Positions 9,114-18,105 of a DNA stretch of 64,000 nucleotides are shown here, piece by piece (the stretch's first letter is position 1; each line of letters starts with the position of its first letter). Both the position numbers and the translations under genes were made by a program. The stretch comes from Nitrosococcus wardiae (lineage in GTDB: Bacteria; Pseudomonadota; Gammaproteobacteria; Nitrosococcales; Nitrosococcaceae), in contig NZ_CP038033.1 of assembly GCF_004421105.1 (NCBI RefSeq), forward strand, positions 3,491,659 through 3,555,658, in the 5' to 3' direction. The notes beneath the pieces were generated by a model. That model was not told the origin of the DNA. It made no database searches and was given only the letters and a program-made list of their open reading frames with translations.

Positions 9114-9150
9114 CTTATCCACATAGTTATCCACAGAAATTGTGGATAAC
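9114..9150. repeat. Triple DnaA-box-like palindromic element, copy 2
   Basis: TTATCCACA occurs at 9115-9123 (+), 9127-9135 (+) and 9141-9149 (minus), exactly the spacing of the copy at 7566-7606. The two 40-bp elements differ at only a few bases. Boxes two and three form a 10-bp inverted repeat around GAAAT. It lies between the patatin start and the 3' end of the broken dioxygenase gene. Confidence 0.65.
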
Positions 9151-9526
9151 CTTCCCTAACCCACTATTGCTGCCAAACAACAGAAAAATAAAGAGCCTCT
9201 AAACCCGGAATACATATTCCTTTCCTTCCTCCCGCTCGCAGTCCTGGGGGTAACTCTTACGCTTGTCCTCATAATACTGCTCGCGGGTATCTCCTTCCGA
9301 GAGGCGATTGTAGGTGATAAATAAAAGCCGACGCTGCTTATCCGTAAGGTTAGGCTGAGATCCATGGGGAGTAAAAGAATCAAATAAAACCATATCTCCC
9401 GGTTGAGTCGGACAAGAAATAAACACCATTTCCTTCATCTCTTCTTCGCTCAGAGGCGCCCATTCCTTGAACATACCACTCTTATGCTTTCCTGGGGCAA
9501 TTTCTAGGCAACCATTTTCCTTATTG

Positions 9527-10530
9527 ACGTCAGTTCGACATAAGCTAGATCCCGATGGGTAAGGATTGATCGGGGTGAAAGCGAAGGTGAAGAGAGGGTT
9601 TTTTGTCCTGATAGGTGTAGGCAATCAGGGCGGCCACTAGATTGACCATAAAATTAGCGATGCTGCGATGGCGGGTGTGCTCAATTTGGGAGATATTTTT
9701 GAGCTGATCGTTGACCGTTTCAATGAGGGCCCGTTTTCGGGTGAGGATCTTATCAAACAAGGGAAGAAGTTTGTTTTTCATGTTTTTCTTGAGCTTGGTG
9801 ATAAGTTGTAAGTCCCGCTCAAACAAGAGGTCGAAGAGGGGCTGAGAAATATACCCCTTATCCCCGAAGAGCTTTCCAAACATCCCTCGGGTCATCTCGG
9901 GAACGGGTTGGCGGTCATCGACATTGGCCGGGGTCAGCTTGAAGGCGAGCAGTTCCCCTTCATCGTTGATGATCAAATGCAGCTTAAATCCATAAAACCA
10001 TCCCATGGAATGCTTGCCCCAGTGGGACTTTTTTCTAAAGAGTTGATGGGTAGGAGCCCGTTGGCGATGGCAGACGATAATGGGCGTAGAATCAATAAAA
10101 CCAATACCGCTGACCTGGCCTTTACGGGTGTGCAGATAACTGCACAAGGGAATCAACGCCGAGCTCATCAGTTCCACAAAGCGGGGATAACTGACCAGCA
10201 TAGGAAAGGCTCCCCGCCAGTATTTCGCCACATAGCCGGTGTAATAGTGCTTAAAGGTGCGATAGTTCGAGCGATGGAAAGCAATGATAATCGTCATCAC
10301 CTCACTCAGTGACAGGCTTGAGGTTTTTCGCCGCTTTCTCTCGCCTGAGTGTAGAAGCTGCTGATGCCACTGGGGTTCAAACGCTTGGCAGAAATCATCG
10401 ACCTCACAAAAAACCCGCTCTAAATCTATCATGACCCTCACCTGCTTCTTTGAATAACCCTCTGAACAGGCACATCCTATCTCCTACCCAGGACTATGAA
10501 AACAGCCCCCCGCTTATGTCGAACTGACGT
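9527..10530 (-). mobile_element. IS982-family insertion sequence, copy 1 (1,004 bp)
   Basis: Bounded by 19-bp perfect terminal inverted repeats ACGTCAGTTCGACATAAGC and flanked by a 7-bp direct repeat CTTATTG (9520-9526 and 10531-10537). It carries one transposase gene on the minus strand. A second copy of the same length lies at 57699-58702. The intact ends, target duplication and near-identity of the copies point to recent transposition. Confidence 0.95.
9545..10441 (-). CDS. IS982-family transposase, copy 1
   Basis: A 298-aa DDE transposase. The N-terminal VFCEVDDFCQAFEP and SLSLSEVMTIIIAFHRSNYR segments are typical of the IS982 family, with FIDSTPI, GDKGYI and the C-terminal RALIETVNDQLKN as likely catalytic D-D-E regions. 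It differs from copy 2 by one residue I can see (His versus Asn in KKSHWGK(H/N)SMGW). A GTG (10441) or the ATG 9 bp downstream could be the start. Confidence 0.93.
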   Translation of the reverse strand: MRVMIDLERVFCEVDDFCQAFEPQWHQQLLHSGERKRRKTSSLSLSEVMTIIIAFHRSNYRTFKHYYTGYVAKYWRGAFPMLVSYPRFVELMSSALIPLCSYLHTRKGQVSGIGFIDSTPIIVCHRQRAPTHQLFRKKSHWGKHSMGWFYGFKLHLIINDEGELLAFKLTPANVDDRQPVPEMTRGMFGKLFGDKGYISQPLFDLLFERDLQLITKLKKNMKNKLLPLFDKILTRKRALIETVNDQLKNISQIEHTRHRSIANFMVNLVAALIAYTYQDKKPSLHLRFHPDQSLPIGI

Positions 10531-10965
10531 CTTATTGGCCTCATCAATGCCAATAAGCGCTGTAATACAGAGGTTATTATATTTCCACCAACCTGCCTGG
10601 TGGTCCTGATGGGGCTTAAAACCGTCGCCGCCAGGGAACTTGAAGTTGATTTTTTCCTTGAAAAGGACCGCCGGCTCACCGAAGAGTTCGGAAATAGCCT
10701 CCTGAAGCTTACTCTTATGGAACAGCTGGGCAAACCCCCTATGATAGGGGGAGAAATTCTCCATGCGATTTAAAAGCCGCTGACCAGGCTCGGCAAGGGA
10801 ATCCTCGTAGTAACGCTGATACTTGCCGGGGGCATCGGAATAGGCTTGGACCTCCTCTACCCAGCGCTTAATCTGCGCTATTTCCTGGCCATCATAAAAT
10901 CCCCGCACCACAACAAAACCATCACGCTCAAAAGCTTCAATTTGCTCCTCTGTCAAATGGCTCAT

Positions 10966-11244
10966 GGAGACTCCTTCAATCCTCACGGTTAAGAACCAAA
11001 TCCACTTTTTATAACCGAAATAGCACCTTTCCTCTATGGCCTCATTAGGGGTTAGAGAGCCCTCTTTGTCAACTATGCTTATGAAATAAGTTTTAAGTTT
11101 TAAGTTTTAAGGGTTAAGTTGTAAGGAAAAAGTAGTTAAGTCTTTGTTGTATTTAACCCTTAAAAGGTAAAAAGGGACTGAAATCAGTCATCGCGAAACT
11201 CCAAAATTCGACAACATAGACACCATAGAAATACAATTGTATTC
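10966..11244. promoter_or_regulatory. Divergent intergenic region with heptameric repeats upstream of maeB
   Basis: This 279-bp gap lies between the divergent dioxygenase gene and maeB, so it should carry both promoters. Bases 11088-11122 hold five 7-bp units, three exact AAGTTTT followed by AAGGGTT and AAGTTGT. Repeats of this sort can phase protein binding or DNA bending, but no specific regulator is recognisable. Confidence 0.4.
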
Positions 11245-13599
11245 ATGATTTCCCGTGACGAAGCACTCGAATACCATCGCCGGGGGCGGGCTGGCAAGCT
11301 GGAAATTACCCCCAGTAAACCTTGCCTCACCCAGCGCGACCTGGCGTTAGCCTATTCCCCCGGGGTGGCTGAACCCTGCCGGGAAATTTATCAGTCCCCC
11401 GATGATGTCTATCTCTATACTGGCAAAGGCAATTTGGTGGCCGTGGTAACCAACGGCAGCGCGGTGCTTGGTTTGGGGCCTTTGGGTCCTTTAGCCAGTA
11501 AACCGGTGATGGAAGGCAAGGGGGTCTTATTCAAGCGCTTTGCCGATATCGATGTATTTGATATCGAACTCAATGCCTCAACCGCCGAGGAGGTGATTCA
11601 GGCCTGCCGGCTGCTCGAACCCACTTTCGGCGGTATCAATTTAGAAGACATCGCCGCCCCTGATTGCTTCTATATCGAAGAACAGCTGAAAGAGACCCTG
11701 GCTATCCCCGTCTTCCATGACGATCAACACGGCACGGCCATTATCTCCGGGGCGGCCCTGCTTAATGCCTGTGAGTTGGTGGACAAAAGGCTAGATGAAA
11801 TCAAACTGGTCATCAACGGCGCCGGTGCGGCGGGTATTGCCTGTGCCAAATTTTACCTCATCCTGGGCGTGAGCCCAGAAAATCTGCTGCTCTGCGACAG
11901 CAAGGGAGTGCTCTATGAGGGACGTCAGGATCTGGTGCCAGACCATCCCCGCTATAATTCCTATAAGGCCCAATTTATCCGGCCCAGCCAAGCCCATACT
12001 TTAGAAGAAGCCTTGAGGGGGGCTGATGTTTTCTGCGGATTATCCATTGCCAATGTGGTCACCCCTGAGATGGTTCGCTCCATGGGCGACAATCCCATTA
12101 TTTTTGCCATGGCCAATCCCGATCCAGAAATCACCTATCCGGATGCCCTGGCCGCCCGCCCCGATGTAATTATGGCTACAGGCCGCAGCGATTATCCCAA
12201 TCAAGTTAACAATGTGCTTGGCTTTCCTTTTATTTTCCGAGGCGCTCTGGATGTCCGCGCCCACACCATCAATGAAGCCATGAAAATTGCCGCGGCCCAA
12301 GCTCTGGCGGCTCTGGCCAAAGAAGGAGTTCCAGAAACTGTCTGCCGCGCCTATGGCATGGAGAAAATTGAGTTTGGCCGGGAATACCTGATTCCCAAAC
12401 CCTTCGATCCCCGGGTATTGCTGCAGGTGACCATCGCAGTGGCCAAAGCGGCCGCCGAATCCGGGGCTGCCCGTGCCCCTATCCGGGACTTTGAGACCTA
12501 CCGGGAACAGTTGGAGCGCCGCCTGGGACGTTCTAAAGAAGTCATGCGGCAAGTCATCAACAAGGCCAAACGCCGCTCCCAAATGGCCGTCCAAAGCCTT
12601 GAACCGGAGCATCCCCCCACGGAAAAGCCGGCTGCCCTTGCTCCTATTCGGATCGCATTTCCTGAAGGAGATGATGAACGCATTATCCGCGCTGCGAGCC
12701 GTATTGTGGAAGAAGGTATCGGTGAACCGGTCCTTTTTGGCAATTCCCGCGAGATCCAGGCAAAGGCGAAGCAGCTAGGGGTTAATTTGCAGCCGATGGA
12801 ACTGCTTGACCCTGAGACCCATCCCCTCCGGGAAGATCTTGCCCAGCGGTTCTTTACCATGCGGGCCCGCAAAGGAGTCACCTTAGCCGAAGCTCGGCGC
12901 CATATGCTGCGCCGCCATTACTATGCCCCCATGCTATTGCTTCAAGGGGAAATGGATGCGGTGGTCTGTGGCGAAACTTACCATTATCCGGATTCCATCC
13001 GCCCGGCCCTTCAAATCCTTCCCCTGGACAAAGGAATCCGTCATGCCTCCGGGCTTTATATGCTCCTGTTCAAAAACCAGCTCATCTTTTGTGCCGATAC
13101 CACGGTCAACATCACCCCCGATGCGGAAACCTTGGCTGAAATTGCCCTATCGGCAGCAGACACGGCGCGCCGTTTCGATATTGAGCCGCGAATCGCCCTG
13201 CTTTCCTTTTCCAATTTCGGCTCAGTGAAGCACGCCCTGGTGGATTTGGTTCAAGAAGCGGTGGAAATGGTCCACCGTCGGCGTCCGGATTTGGTTATCG
13301 ACGGGGAAATGCAGGCGGATACGGCCACTAATGAAGCCATTCTCCATTCTACTTATCCCTTCAGCCGGTTGAAGGAGGGCGCTAACGTGCTGATCTTCCC
13401 TGATCTAACCTCAGGGAATATTGCTTATAAACTATTGGTAGAGCTGGGGGGCGCCGAGGCCATTGGACCTATCCTGATGGGGTTATCCAAGCCCTATCAT
13501 GTTCTGCAACGGGACGCTTCTGTGGACGCTATCGTGAATATTGCCGCCATTGCCGCTGTACAGGCCCAAGAAATGGAGCTTCAGACCCGCTCCGCCTGA
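11245..13599 (+). CDS. maeB: NADP-dependent malic enzyme with C-terminal phosphotransacetylase-like domain
   Basis: A 784-aa cytosolic enzyme that oxidatively decarboxylates malate to pyruvate with NADP+. The malic domain is at the N-terminus ([10 protein letters not shown] near residue 33, [24 protein letters not shown]) followed by the Rossmann motif [15 protein letters not shown]. From about residue 465 a phosphate acetyl/butyryltransferase-like domain begins ([17 protein letters not shown]), which in MaeB-type enzymes is regulatory, sensing acetyl-CoA or acetyl phosphate, rather than catalytic. Length is that expected for the fused class. It stands as a single plus-strand gene between minus-strand neighbours. 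Confidence 0.96.
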   Translation: MISRDEALEYHRRGRAGKLEITPSKPCLTQRDLALAYSPGVAEPCREIYQSPDDVYLYTGKGNLVAVVTNGSAVLGLGPLGPLASKPVMEGKGVLFKRFADIDVFDIELNASTAEEVIQACRLLEPTFGGINLEDIAAPDCFYIEEQLKETLAIPVFHDDQHGTAIISGAALLNACELVDKRLDEIKLVINGAGAAGIACAKFYLILGVSPENLLLCDSKGVLYEGRQDLVPDHPRYNSYKAQFIRPSQAHTLEEALRGADVFCGLSIANVVTPEMVRSMGDNPIIFAMANPDPEITYPDALAARPDVIMATGRSDYPNQVNNVLGFPFIFRGALDVRAHTINEAMKIAAAQALAALAKEGVPETVCRAYGMEKIEFGREYLIPKPFDPRVLLQVTIAVAKAAAESGAARAPIRDFETYREQLERRLGRSKEVMRQVINKAKRRSQMAVQSLEPEHPPTEKPAALAPIRIAFPEGDDERIIRAASRIVEEGIGEPVLFGNSREIQAKAKQLGVNLQPMELLDPETHPLREDLAQRFFTMRARKGVTLAEARRHMLRRHYYAPMLLLQGEMDAVVCGETYHYPDSIRPALQILPLDKGIRHASGLYMLLFKNQLIFCADTTVNITPDAETLAEIALSAADTARRFDIEPRIALLSFSNFGSVKHALVDLVQEAVEMVHRRRPDLVIDGEMQADTATNEAILHSTYPFSRLKEGANVLIFPDLTSGNIAYKLLVELGGAEAIGPILMGLSKPYHVLQRDASVDAIVNIAAIAAVQAQEMELQTRSA

Positions 13600-13877
13600 C
13601 CGGTCTGCAGGTTTTGATAAAGTTCAGCCCAAATAAGTACCTATCGGTGCGGGGACTTCCCTGTCCCCTGGCTCCACACCACCGGCTCGCCCCAGGAATA
13701 CTTCAAAACTTTTACTAAGAGACTTATAACATCCCCTCCCCCTTGATGGGGGAGGGAAAGGGTGGGGGTGAATGCTTGAGATTCTTAATTTCTCCCTCCT
13801 CTAAGGGAGGGGGGGATAACAACCGGAAATCGCCTAAATAAGGAAACGGGTAGGCTCAGGCATAAATACCATAAGGT
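13600..13877. repeat. Intergenic region with GC-rich palindromic repeat
   Basis: Convergent gap between maeB and hypF. From about 13733 to 13815 it holds two members of the dispersed family with runs of C, a short loop and runs of G (CCCTCCCCCTTGATGGGGGA, then AGGGTGGGGGTGA). The same family is abundant at 35.5-46.7 kb. The hairpins could serve as bidirectional terminators. Confidence 0.6.
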
Positions 13878-16250
13878 TCATTGGCCGTCCAATGCCCAAA
13901 CCGCCCCTACCACGGCTTGTCCCACCGAAATTCCTCCATCATTGGCAGGCAAATAGCGGTGTGAAAGCACCGTCAGCCCTTCGGCCGTCAAGCTTGAAAT
14001 CATGCCTTCTAGCAACAACCGGTTCTGAAACACCCCGCCGGAAAGGGCCACAATCCCTATACCTTGTGCTTTCCCAAGGTGCTTGACCATGGCGACTAAT
14101 GCTTCCACCAACCCGAGATGAAAACAAACCGCCATTTTTTCCCTGGACTCGCCTCGACCAAGATCGTTCAATAACCTTTGCCACATGGGGGTGGGGTCAA
14201 TCCAAGGCAATCTGCTGCTACTCTCCATGCTAAGGGCAAAAGGATAGGGTGGGCAGCGATCTTTTTGCGACCATCCCGCCTCTGCCCAAGTCTCCACAGC
14301 CATGGCGGCCTGGCCCTCAAAGCTCACTTGCTCCCGGTGCCCGCCCAAGGCCGCGGCCACTGCATCAAATAATCGTCCGCAAGAGCTGGTCTGGGGACAA
14401 TTTAGCCTCCGTTTCACCATGGCGTTTAAGGTGGCTAGAGGTTTACTTTTGAGATATTGAAACAGTTCTAGAGCCCCATACTCCTCCTGAAACCTGTCCC
14501 ATCCCAAGCCGGCGAGAATATGGGCGTAGGTGCTACGCCACGGTTCCCGGATGGCCTGGACCCCACCTATCATGGGAACAGGTTTAAAAGTGGCCAGGCG
14601 TTCAAAACTTCGATAATCGGCACGGAGAAATTCTCCTCCCCATAGAATCCCCCCCTCCCCATAGCCTAGACCGTCCAGGGCCACCCCTAGCACCGGCGAG
14701 GTCTCCAACGGCAGTCCATTCTCGGCCATGCAACTGGCGATATGGGCATGATGGTGCTGCACTTCCAGTAAGGGCAGTCCCTCCCGAGCGGCCCATTCCC
14801 GGCCCAGCTTGGCGGACAAATACTCCGGGTGTCGATCTACCACCAACATCTTGGGAATATGCTGATACAAGCGGCGATAAAGGGAAAGGTTTTGTTGATA
14901 ATCCGCGAAAGTATTGGCCTCCTCCAGATCCCCCAGGTGCTGGGAGGGAAGGCATTGACCCTCCTTGAGCAAACAGAAAGTATTCTTAAGTTCTCCCCCC
15001 AGGGCGAGTAACGGCGGCGCGGCTTCAAAGCCTGGCGGCAGCACCAGGGGGGCTGGGGCATAGCCTCGGGCGCGACGCAGCCACCTGGGCCGTCCCCCCA
15101 GGATCCGAACGACCGAATCATCCACCCGGTTCATGATGTCCCGATTATGGAGTAAAAAATAATCGGCAATACCCGCCAGCTTGGTGCGGGCAACCGGATT
15201 ATGAAGACAGGGAGGCTCTTCGGAAAGATTCCCGCTGGTCATGACCAGGGGTTGCTCCAGCTCGGCACACAGTAAATGGTGCAAGGGAGTGTAAGGAAGC
15301 ATAAACCCCAGATACCGTTGCTCCGGTGCCACATTTTCCGCCACCCTTTCTTTTCCTTCCTTTGGCAGCAGCACAATGGGAGCTGCCGAACTTTGCAACA
15401 GCTGCGCGGCCTCCTCGGTCACCTGGCAATAGCGCCGGACAATCTCCAGATCCCGGGCCATCAGGGCCAAAGGTTTCTCATAGCGGCGCTTATTTGAACG
15501 GAGCCTAGCCACCGTTGCAAACTGCGTCCCATCACAGGCTAGATGAAATCCTCCCAATCCTTTGATCGCCACAATACCCCCTTTACGCAACAGCTGTGCC
15601 GCGGCGGCAATAGGATCGGCGCAGCCTAGGGCGGTTGGGGGAATTTCTCGAGCAGTTGCATCTTCCAACCAAACCTGAGGCCCGCACTGGGGACAGGCAT
15701 TAGGCTGAGCATGAAAGCGCCGATCCTGAGGCTCCTCATACTCTGCCTGACATGCGGGACACAGGGCAAAGGGCGCCATGGTAGTATTGGAGCGATCGTA
15801 GGGAATCCCCGCAATGATAGAAAAACGCGGTCCACAATGGGTACAGTTGGTAAACGGATAGCGATAGCGTCGGCAGGTAGGGTCAAAAATTTCCGTTAGG
15901 CAGGACACGCAAACAGCAGCATCGGGCACCACCCCTGTCTGTCCTTCACCTTGAGTACTGGGGAGGATGCGAAATGCGCCAATTGGCGGGCTGGTCTCCA
16001 AGGGCCAATGTTCAACCGCATCAATACGGGCCAGGGGGGGCGCTTGGAATTTTAATTGATGGATAAAGGTTTCCAGAGCTTCTCTCTGACCCCAAGCGCG
16101 GATTAAGACTCCTTCGCTGTCATTGCTCACCTCACCCCAAAGTCTATACTCTTTCGCTAAGCGCCAGATAGTGGGACGCAGCCCGACCCCCTGCACCAAG
16201 CCGCGAAGTCGAATAGCCTCCCCCGCGGGGCATTGCTTAGACTCCGACAC
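13878..16250 (-). CDS. hypF: Carbamoyltransferase HypF
   Basis: A 790-aa enzyme that uses carbamoyl phosphate and ATP to carbamoylate the C-terminal Cys of HypE. Domains in order: acylphosphatase-like (LRGLVQGVGLRPTIWRLA near 13-31), two zinc-finger clusters (CVSCLTEIFDPTC, CTHCGP, CPACQAEYEE, CPQCGP at about 112-190), YrdC-like ATP/carbamoyl-AMP domain (GGIVAIKGLGGFHLACD near 228) and C-terminal Kae1-like transferase domain (VQHHHAHIASCMAENG). All expected parts are intact. It is 6.6 kb from hypA-E, in the same orientation. Confidence 0.97.
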   Translation of the reverse strand: MSESKQCPAGEAIRLRGLVQGVGLRPTIWRLAKEYRLWGEVSNDSEGVLIRAWGQREALETFIHQLKFQAPPLARIDAVEHWPLETSPPIGAFRILPSTQGEGQTGVVPDAAVCVSCLTEIFDPTCRRYRYPFTNCTHCGPRFSIIAGIPYDRSNTTMAPFALCPACQAEYEEPQDRRFHAQPNACPQCGPQVWLEDATAREIPPTALGCADPIAAAAQLLRKGGIVAIKGLGGFHLACDGTQFATVARLRSNKRRYEKPLALMARDLEIVRRYCQVTEEAAQLLQSSAAPIVLLPKEGKERVAENVAPEQRYLGFMLPYTPLHHLLCAELEQPLVMTSGNLSEEPPCLHNPVARTKLAGIADYFLLHNRDIMNRVDDSVVRILGGRPRWLRRARGYAPAPLVLPPGFEAAPPLLALGGELKNTFCLLKEGQCLPSQHLGDLEEANTFADYQQNLSLYRRLYQHIPKMLVVDRHPEYLSAKLGREWAAREGLPLLEVQHHHAHIASCMAENGLPLETSPVLGVALDGLGYGEGGILWGGEFLRADYRSFERLATFKPVPMIGGVQAIREPWRSTYAHILAGLGWDRFQEEYGALELFQYLKSKPLATLNAMVKRRLNCPQTSSCGRLFDAVAAALGGHREQVSFEGQAAMAVETWAEAGWSQKDRCPPYPFALSMESSSRLPWIDPTPMWQRLLNDLGRGESREKMAVCFHLGLVEALVAMVKHLGKAQGIGIVALSGGVFQNRLLLEGMISSLTAEGLTVLSHRYLPANDGGISVGQAVVGAVWALDGQ

Positions 16251-16340
16251 AATAAAAGTAATCCTGGCTCTTTCTCTGTCCGGAAGCAGAAACCAGCGCC
16301 TGCCCCTGCCTGTGGTTTAAGTTAAATCACTTTAAATGGT

Positions 16341-17390
16341 TCAAGCGACCGTAATTTTCTCTGATAAATAAACATCCTGAATTGCATTCAACAACTCCAC
16401 ACCCTCTTTCAGTGATCGCTGGAAAGCCTTGCGACCAGAAATCACGCCCATTCCTCCCGCTCGCTTATTAATGACTGCGGTCCGCACTACTTGATGAAGG
16501 TCATCTTTGCCGGAGGGACCTCCCGAGTTGATCAGGCCCACTCGGCCCATATAACAATTGGCGACTTGATAACGCACGAGGTCGATGGGATGCTCGGAGG
16601 TAAGTTGATCATAAACCCGGGAATCGGTCTTGCCGAAGCCAATAGCCGTATAGCCACCGTTGGTCACGGCTTGTTTTTGCTTCACAATATCCGCCTCTAT
16701 CGTTGCCGCCAAGTGGTTAGCCTGACCTGTAAGGTCTGCTGCAGTATGGTAATCGGTTCCTTCATGTTTGAAGGCTGAATTACGCAAATAGGCCCAGAGT
16801 ACCGTTGCCAGACCAAGCTCATGGGCATGCTGAAAAACTTCTGAGACTTCCCGAATTTCGCGCCGAGAATCTTCAGAACCATAATAAACAGTCGCACCTA
16901 CTGCCACTGCTCCCATATCAAAAGCCTGATCAACGCTAGCGAATAGGGTTTGCTCATAGCGGTTTGGATAGGTCAGCAATTCATTGTGATTGAGCTTCAC
17001 TAAAAAAGGAATACGGTGCGCATACTTACGAGATACTGCACCGAGTACGCCTAAAGTGGAAGCAATCGCGTTACAACCTCCTTCTATGGCCAGCTGAACA
17101 AGACGCTCCGGGTCGAAATAGAGGGGATTGGGGGCAAATGAAGCGCCCGCAGAATGCTCCACCCCTTGATCGACTGGCAAGATGGACAAATAGCCGGTAC
17201 CGGCCAGGCGGCCATGATTGAAGAGGGTCTGCAGGCTGCGCAACACCCGCGGCTTCCGGTCCGTTTGGGTCACGACAGTATCGACGAAATCTGGCCCCGG
17301 CAAATAGAGAGCGCTTTTGTCAACTCCCTGACACTGATAGCCCAATAAGTATTCCGCCTCTTCACCAAAAAGCGCTTCAATATTAATCAT
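16341..17390 (-). CDS. fbaB: Class I fructose-bisphosphate aldolase (FbaB/DhnA type)
   Basis: A 349-aa Schiff-base aldolase cleaving fructose 1,6-bisphosphate. It resembles the archaeal/DhnA-type enzymes rather than the zinc class II enzymes: [47 protein letters not shown], and DIVKQKQAV, where the Schiff-base lysine is expected. No zinc-binding class II motifs are seen. A ggaga site precedes the start. It is monocistronic as far as I can tell. Confidence 0.93.
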   Translation of the reverse strand: MINIEALFGEEAEYLLGYQCQGVDKSALYLPGPDFVDTVVTQTDRKPRVLRSLQTLFNHGRLAGTGYLSILPVDQGVEHSAGASFAPNPLYFDPERLVQLAIEGGCNAIASTLGVLGAVSRKYAHRIPFLVKLNHNELLTYPNRYEQTLFASVDQAFDMGAVAVGATVYYGSEDSRREIREVSEVFQHAHELGLATVLWAYLRNSAFKHEGTDYHTAADLTGQANHLAATIEADIVKQKQAVTNGGYTAIGFGKTDSRVYDQLTSEHPIDLVRYQVANCYMGRVGLINSGGPSGKDDLHQVVRTAVINKRAGGMGVISGRKAFQRSLKEGVELLNAIQDVYLSEKITVA

Positions 17391-17727
17391 TGAGTTCTCC
17401 TCCAGCCTTCACCAATCAAAACAACTAAAATAAAAGGTTACCTCATAGACTAGAAAGGAGAGGAAAATTGTCAATGACCCTTACCCGCGACGATGGCGAG
17501 AACTCCAAACGGGATTGCAAGAACCTCCCGGTTCCCTAATGAGCATTCAGGCGCTTGGGACGGGCGTTCACCGGCCTACGTGAGTCCACCTTGGCTTACC
17601 CTTGAGGCGCGCCCTCAGGGTCTCCTGCGGAGGTCCTGATTCGCTCCCGGCGGATCGGTGCCGCCGACGGTCTGGTCACTCTGGCCCCAAGCCCATGAAG
17701 TTCCATCTAAATGGGAACCACTATAAA
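17391..17727. other. Intergenic region between fbaB and the lipid-oxidation operon
   Basis: No gene is supported. It holds GC-rich short hairpins, including CCTTGAGG/CCCTCAGGG around 17600 and the dispersed palindrome at 17638-17660. The plus-strand frame at 17602-17937 is a shadow of the patatin 3' end. Confidence 0.5.
17638..17660. repeat. Short dispersed palindrome, copy 1
   Basis: The 23 bp from GATTCGCTCC to GATCGGTG recur at 28756-28778 with a single G/A difference. The core folds into a short hairpin (GATTCG/CGAATC in the second copy) with a CTCCCGG loop. Confidence 0.5.
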
Positions 17728-17741
17728 CCCCTAGTTAGGGG
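17728..17741 (-). terminator. Possible terminator of the 17.7-28.1 kb operon
   Basis: CCCCTAGTTAGGGG is a 6-bp-stem palindrome overlapping the final stop codon of the patatin frame. On the minus strand it is followed by TTTATAG. The stem is short and the T-tract broken, so this is a weak candidate. Confidence 0.3.
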
Positions 17742-18105
17742 AAAAAACTTTATTAAGCTTTTTATTCTCAAAGACCCGTTTACCTACTTGAAAACCCAAT
17801 TCCCGGTAGGCTTCGAATTGGGGCTCATCAAAGAACTGATCACCTGTAGACTGATCAGGAAATTCGGGATTAGCTCGACGATAGGCGTACACATCCTCTG
17901 GAAGACCAGAAAAAACCGAAGCTTTGATATACAGTAAAGTGCCTCGACTTCCGTCTGCATAGTGAATGTCTCCTAATACCCAGGGCTGGGGCGAGAATCT
18001 GTTGGGACCCTGAGGCTGTAACATTTGGGTATCAATGTCGATAGCAGCACCAAAATCCACCCGGACTTTCTCTAAGGCGTTGCCTAAATCGTCGAACTTC
18101 CAATC
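17731..18105 (-). pseudogene. C-terminal part of the membrane patatin beyond an in-frame TAG
   Basis: Directly after the TAG at 18106-18108 the same frame continues DWKFDDLGNALEKVRVDFGA and stays open for 124 codons to 17731. This matches the usual continuation of this patatin subfamily (a D-x-D-x-x-F-x-DLGNA-type segment after DGGH...LCDA). Restored, the protein would be about 680 aa. Either the gene carries a nonsense mutation, the amber codon is read through, or there is a base error. A GTG at 18060 could restart translation but has no clear ribosome site. Confidence 0.75.

Larger units (their letters stand above)
9199..10965 (-). pseudogene. Phytanoyl-CoA dioxygenase (PhyH) family gene split by an IS982-family insertion
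   Basis: The 5' part (10965-10531) and 3' part (9526-9199) flank the insertion. Removing the IS and one copy of the 7-bp target duplication restores an uninterrupted 251-aa frame reading DEANK-ENGCLEIAPG across the joint. The Fe(II)/2-oxoglutarate ligands are His119 and Asp121 (KPHQDH) in the N-terminal part and His197 (FTPHGSQPN) in the C-terminal part, with Arg208/209 as likely 2-oxoglutarate binder. The gene was therefore intact until the insertion. The start at 10965 has an AAGGAG site 5 bp upstream; an ATG 21 bp earlier has none. By family it hydroxylated a small molecule or acyl substrate. Confidence 0.9.

Noticed and set aside
9527-10530. GACGTC as a 6-bp target duplication of the IS982 element
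   Set aside because: Comparison with the copy at 57699-58702 shows ACGT belongs to the terminal repeat in both; the true duplications are 7 bp, CTTATTG and CGTTTTC.
12040-12612. 190-codon minus-strand frame inside maeB
   Set aside because: Antisense shadow of conserved malic-enzyme codons.
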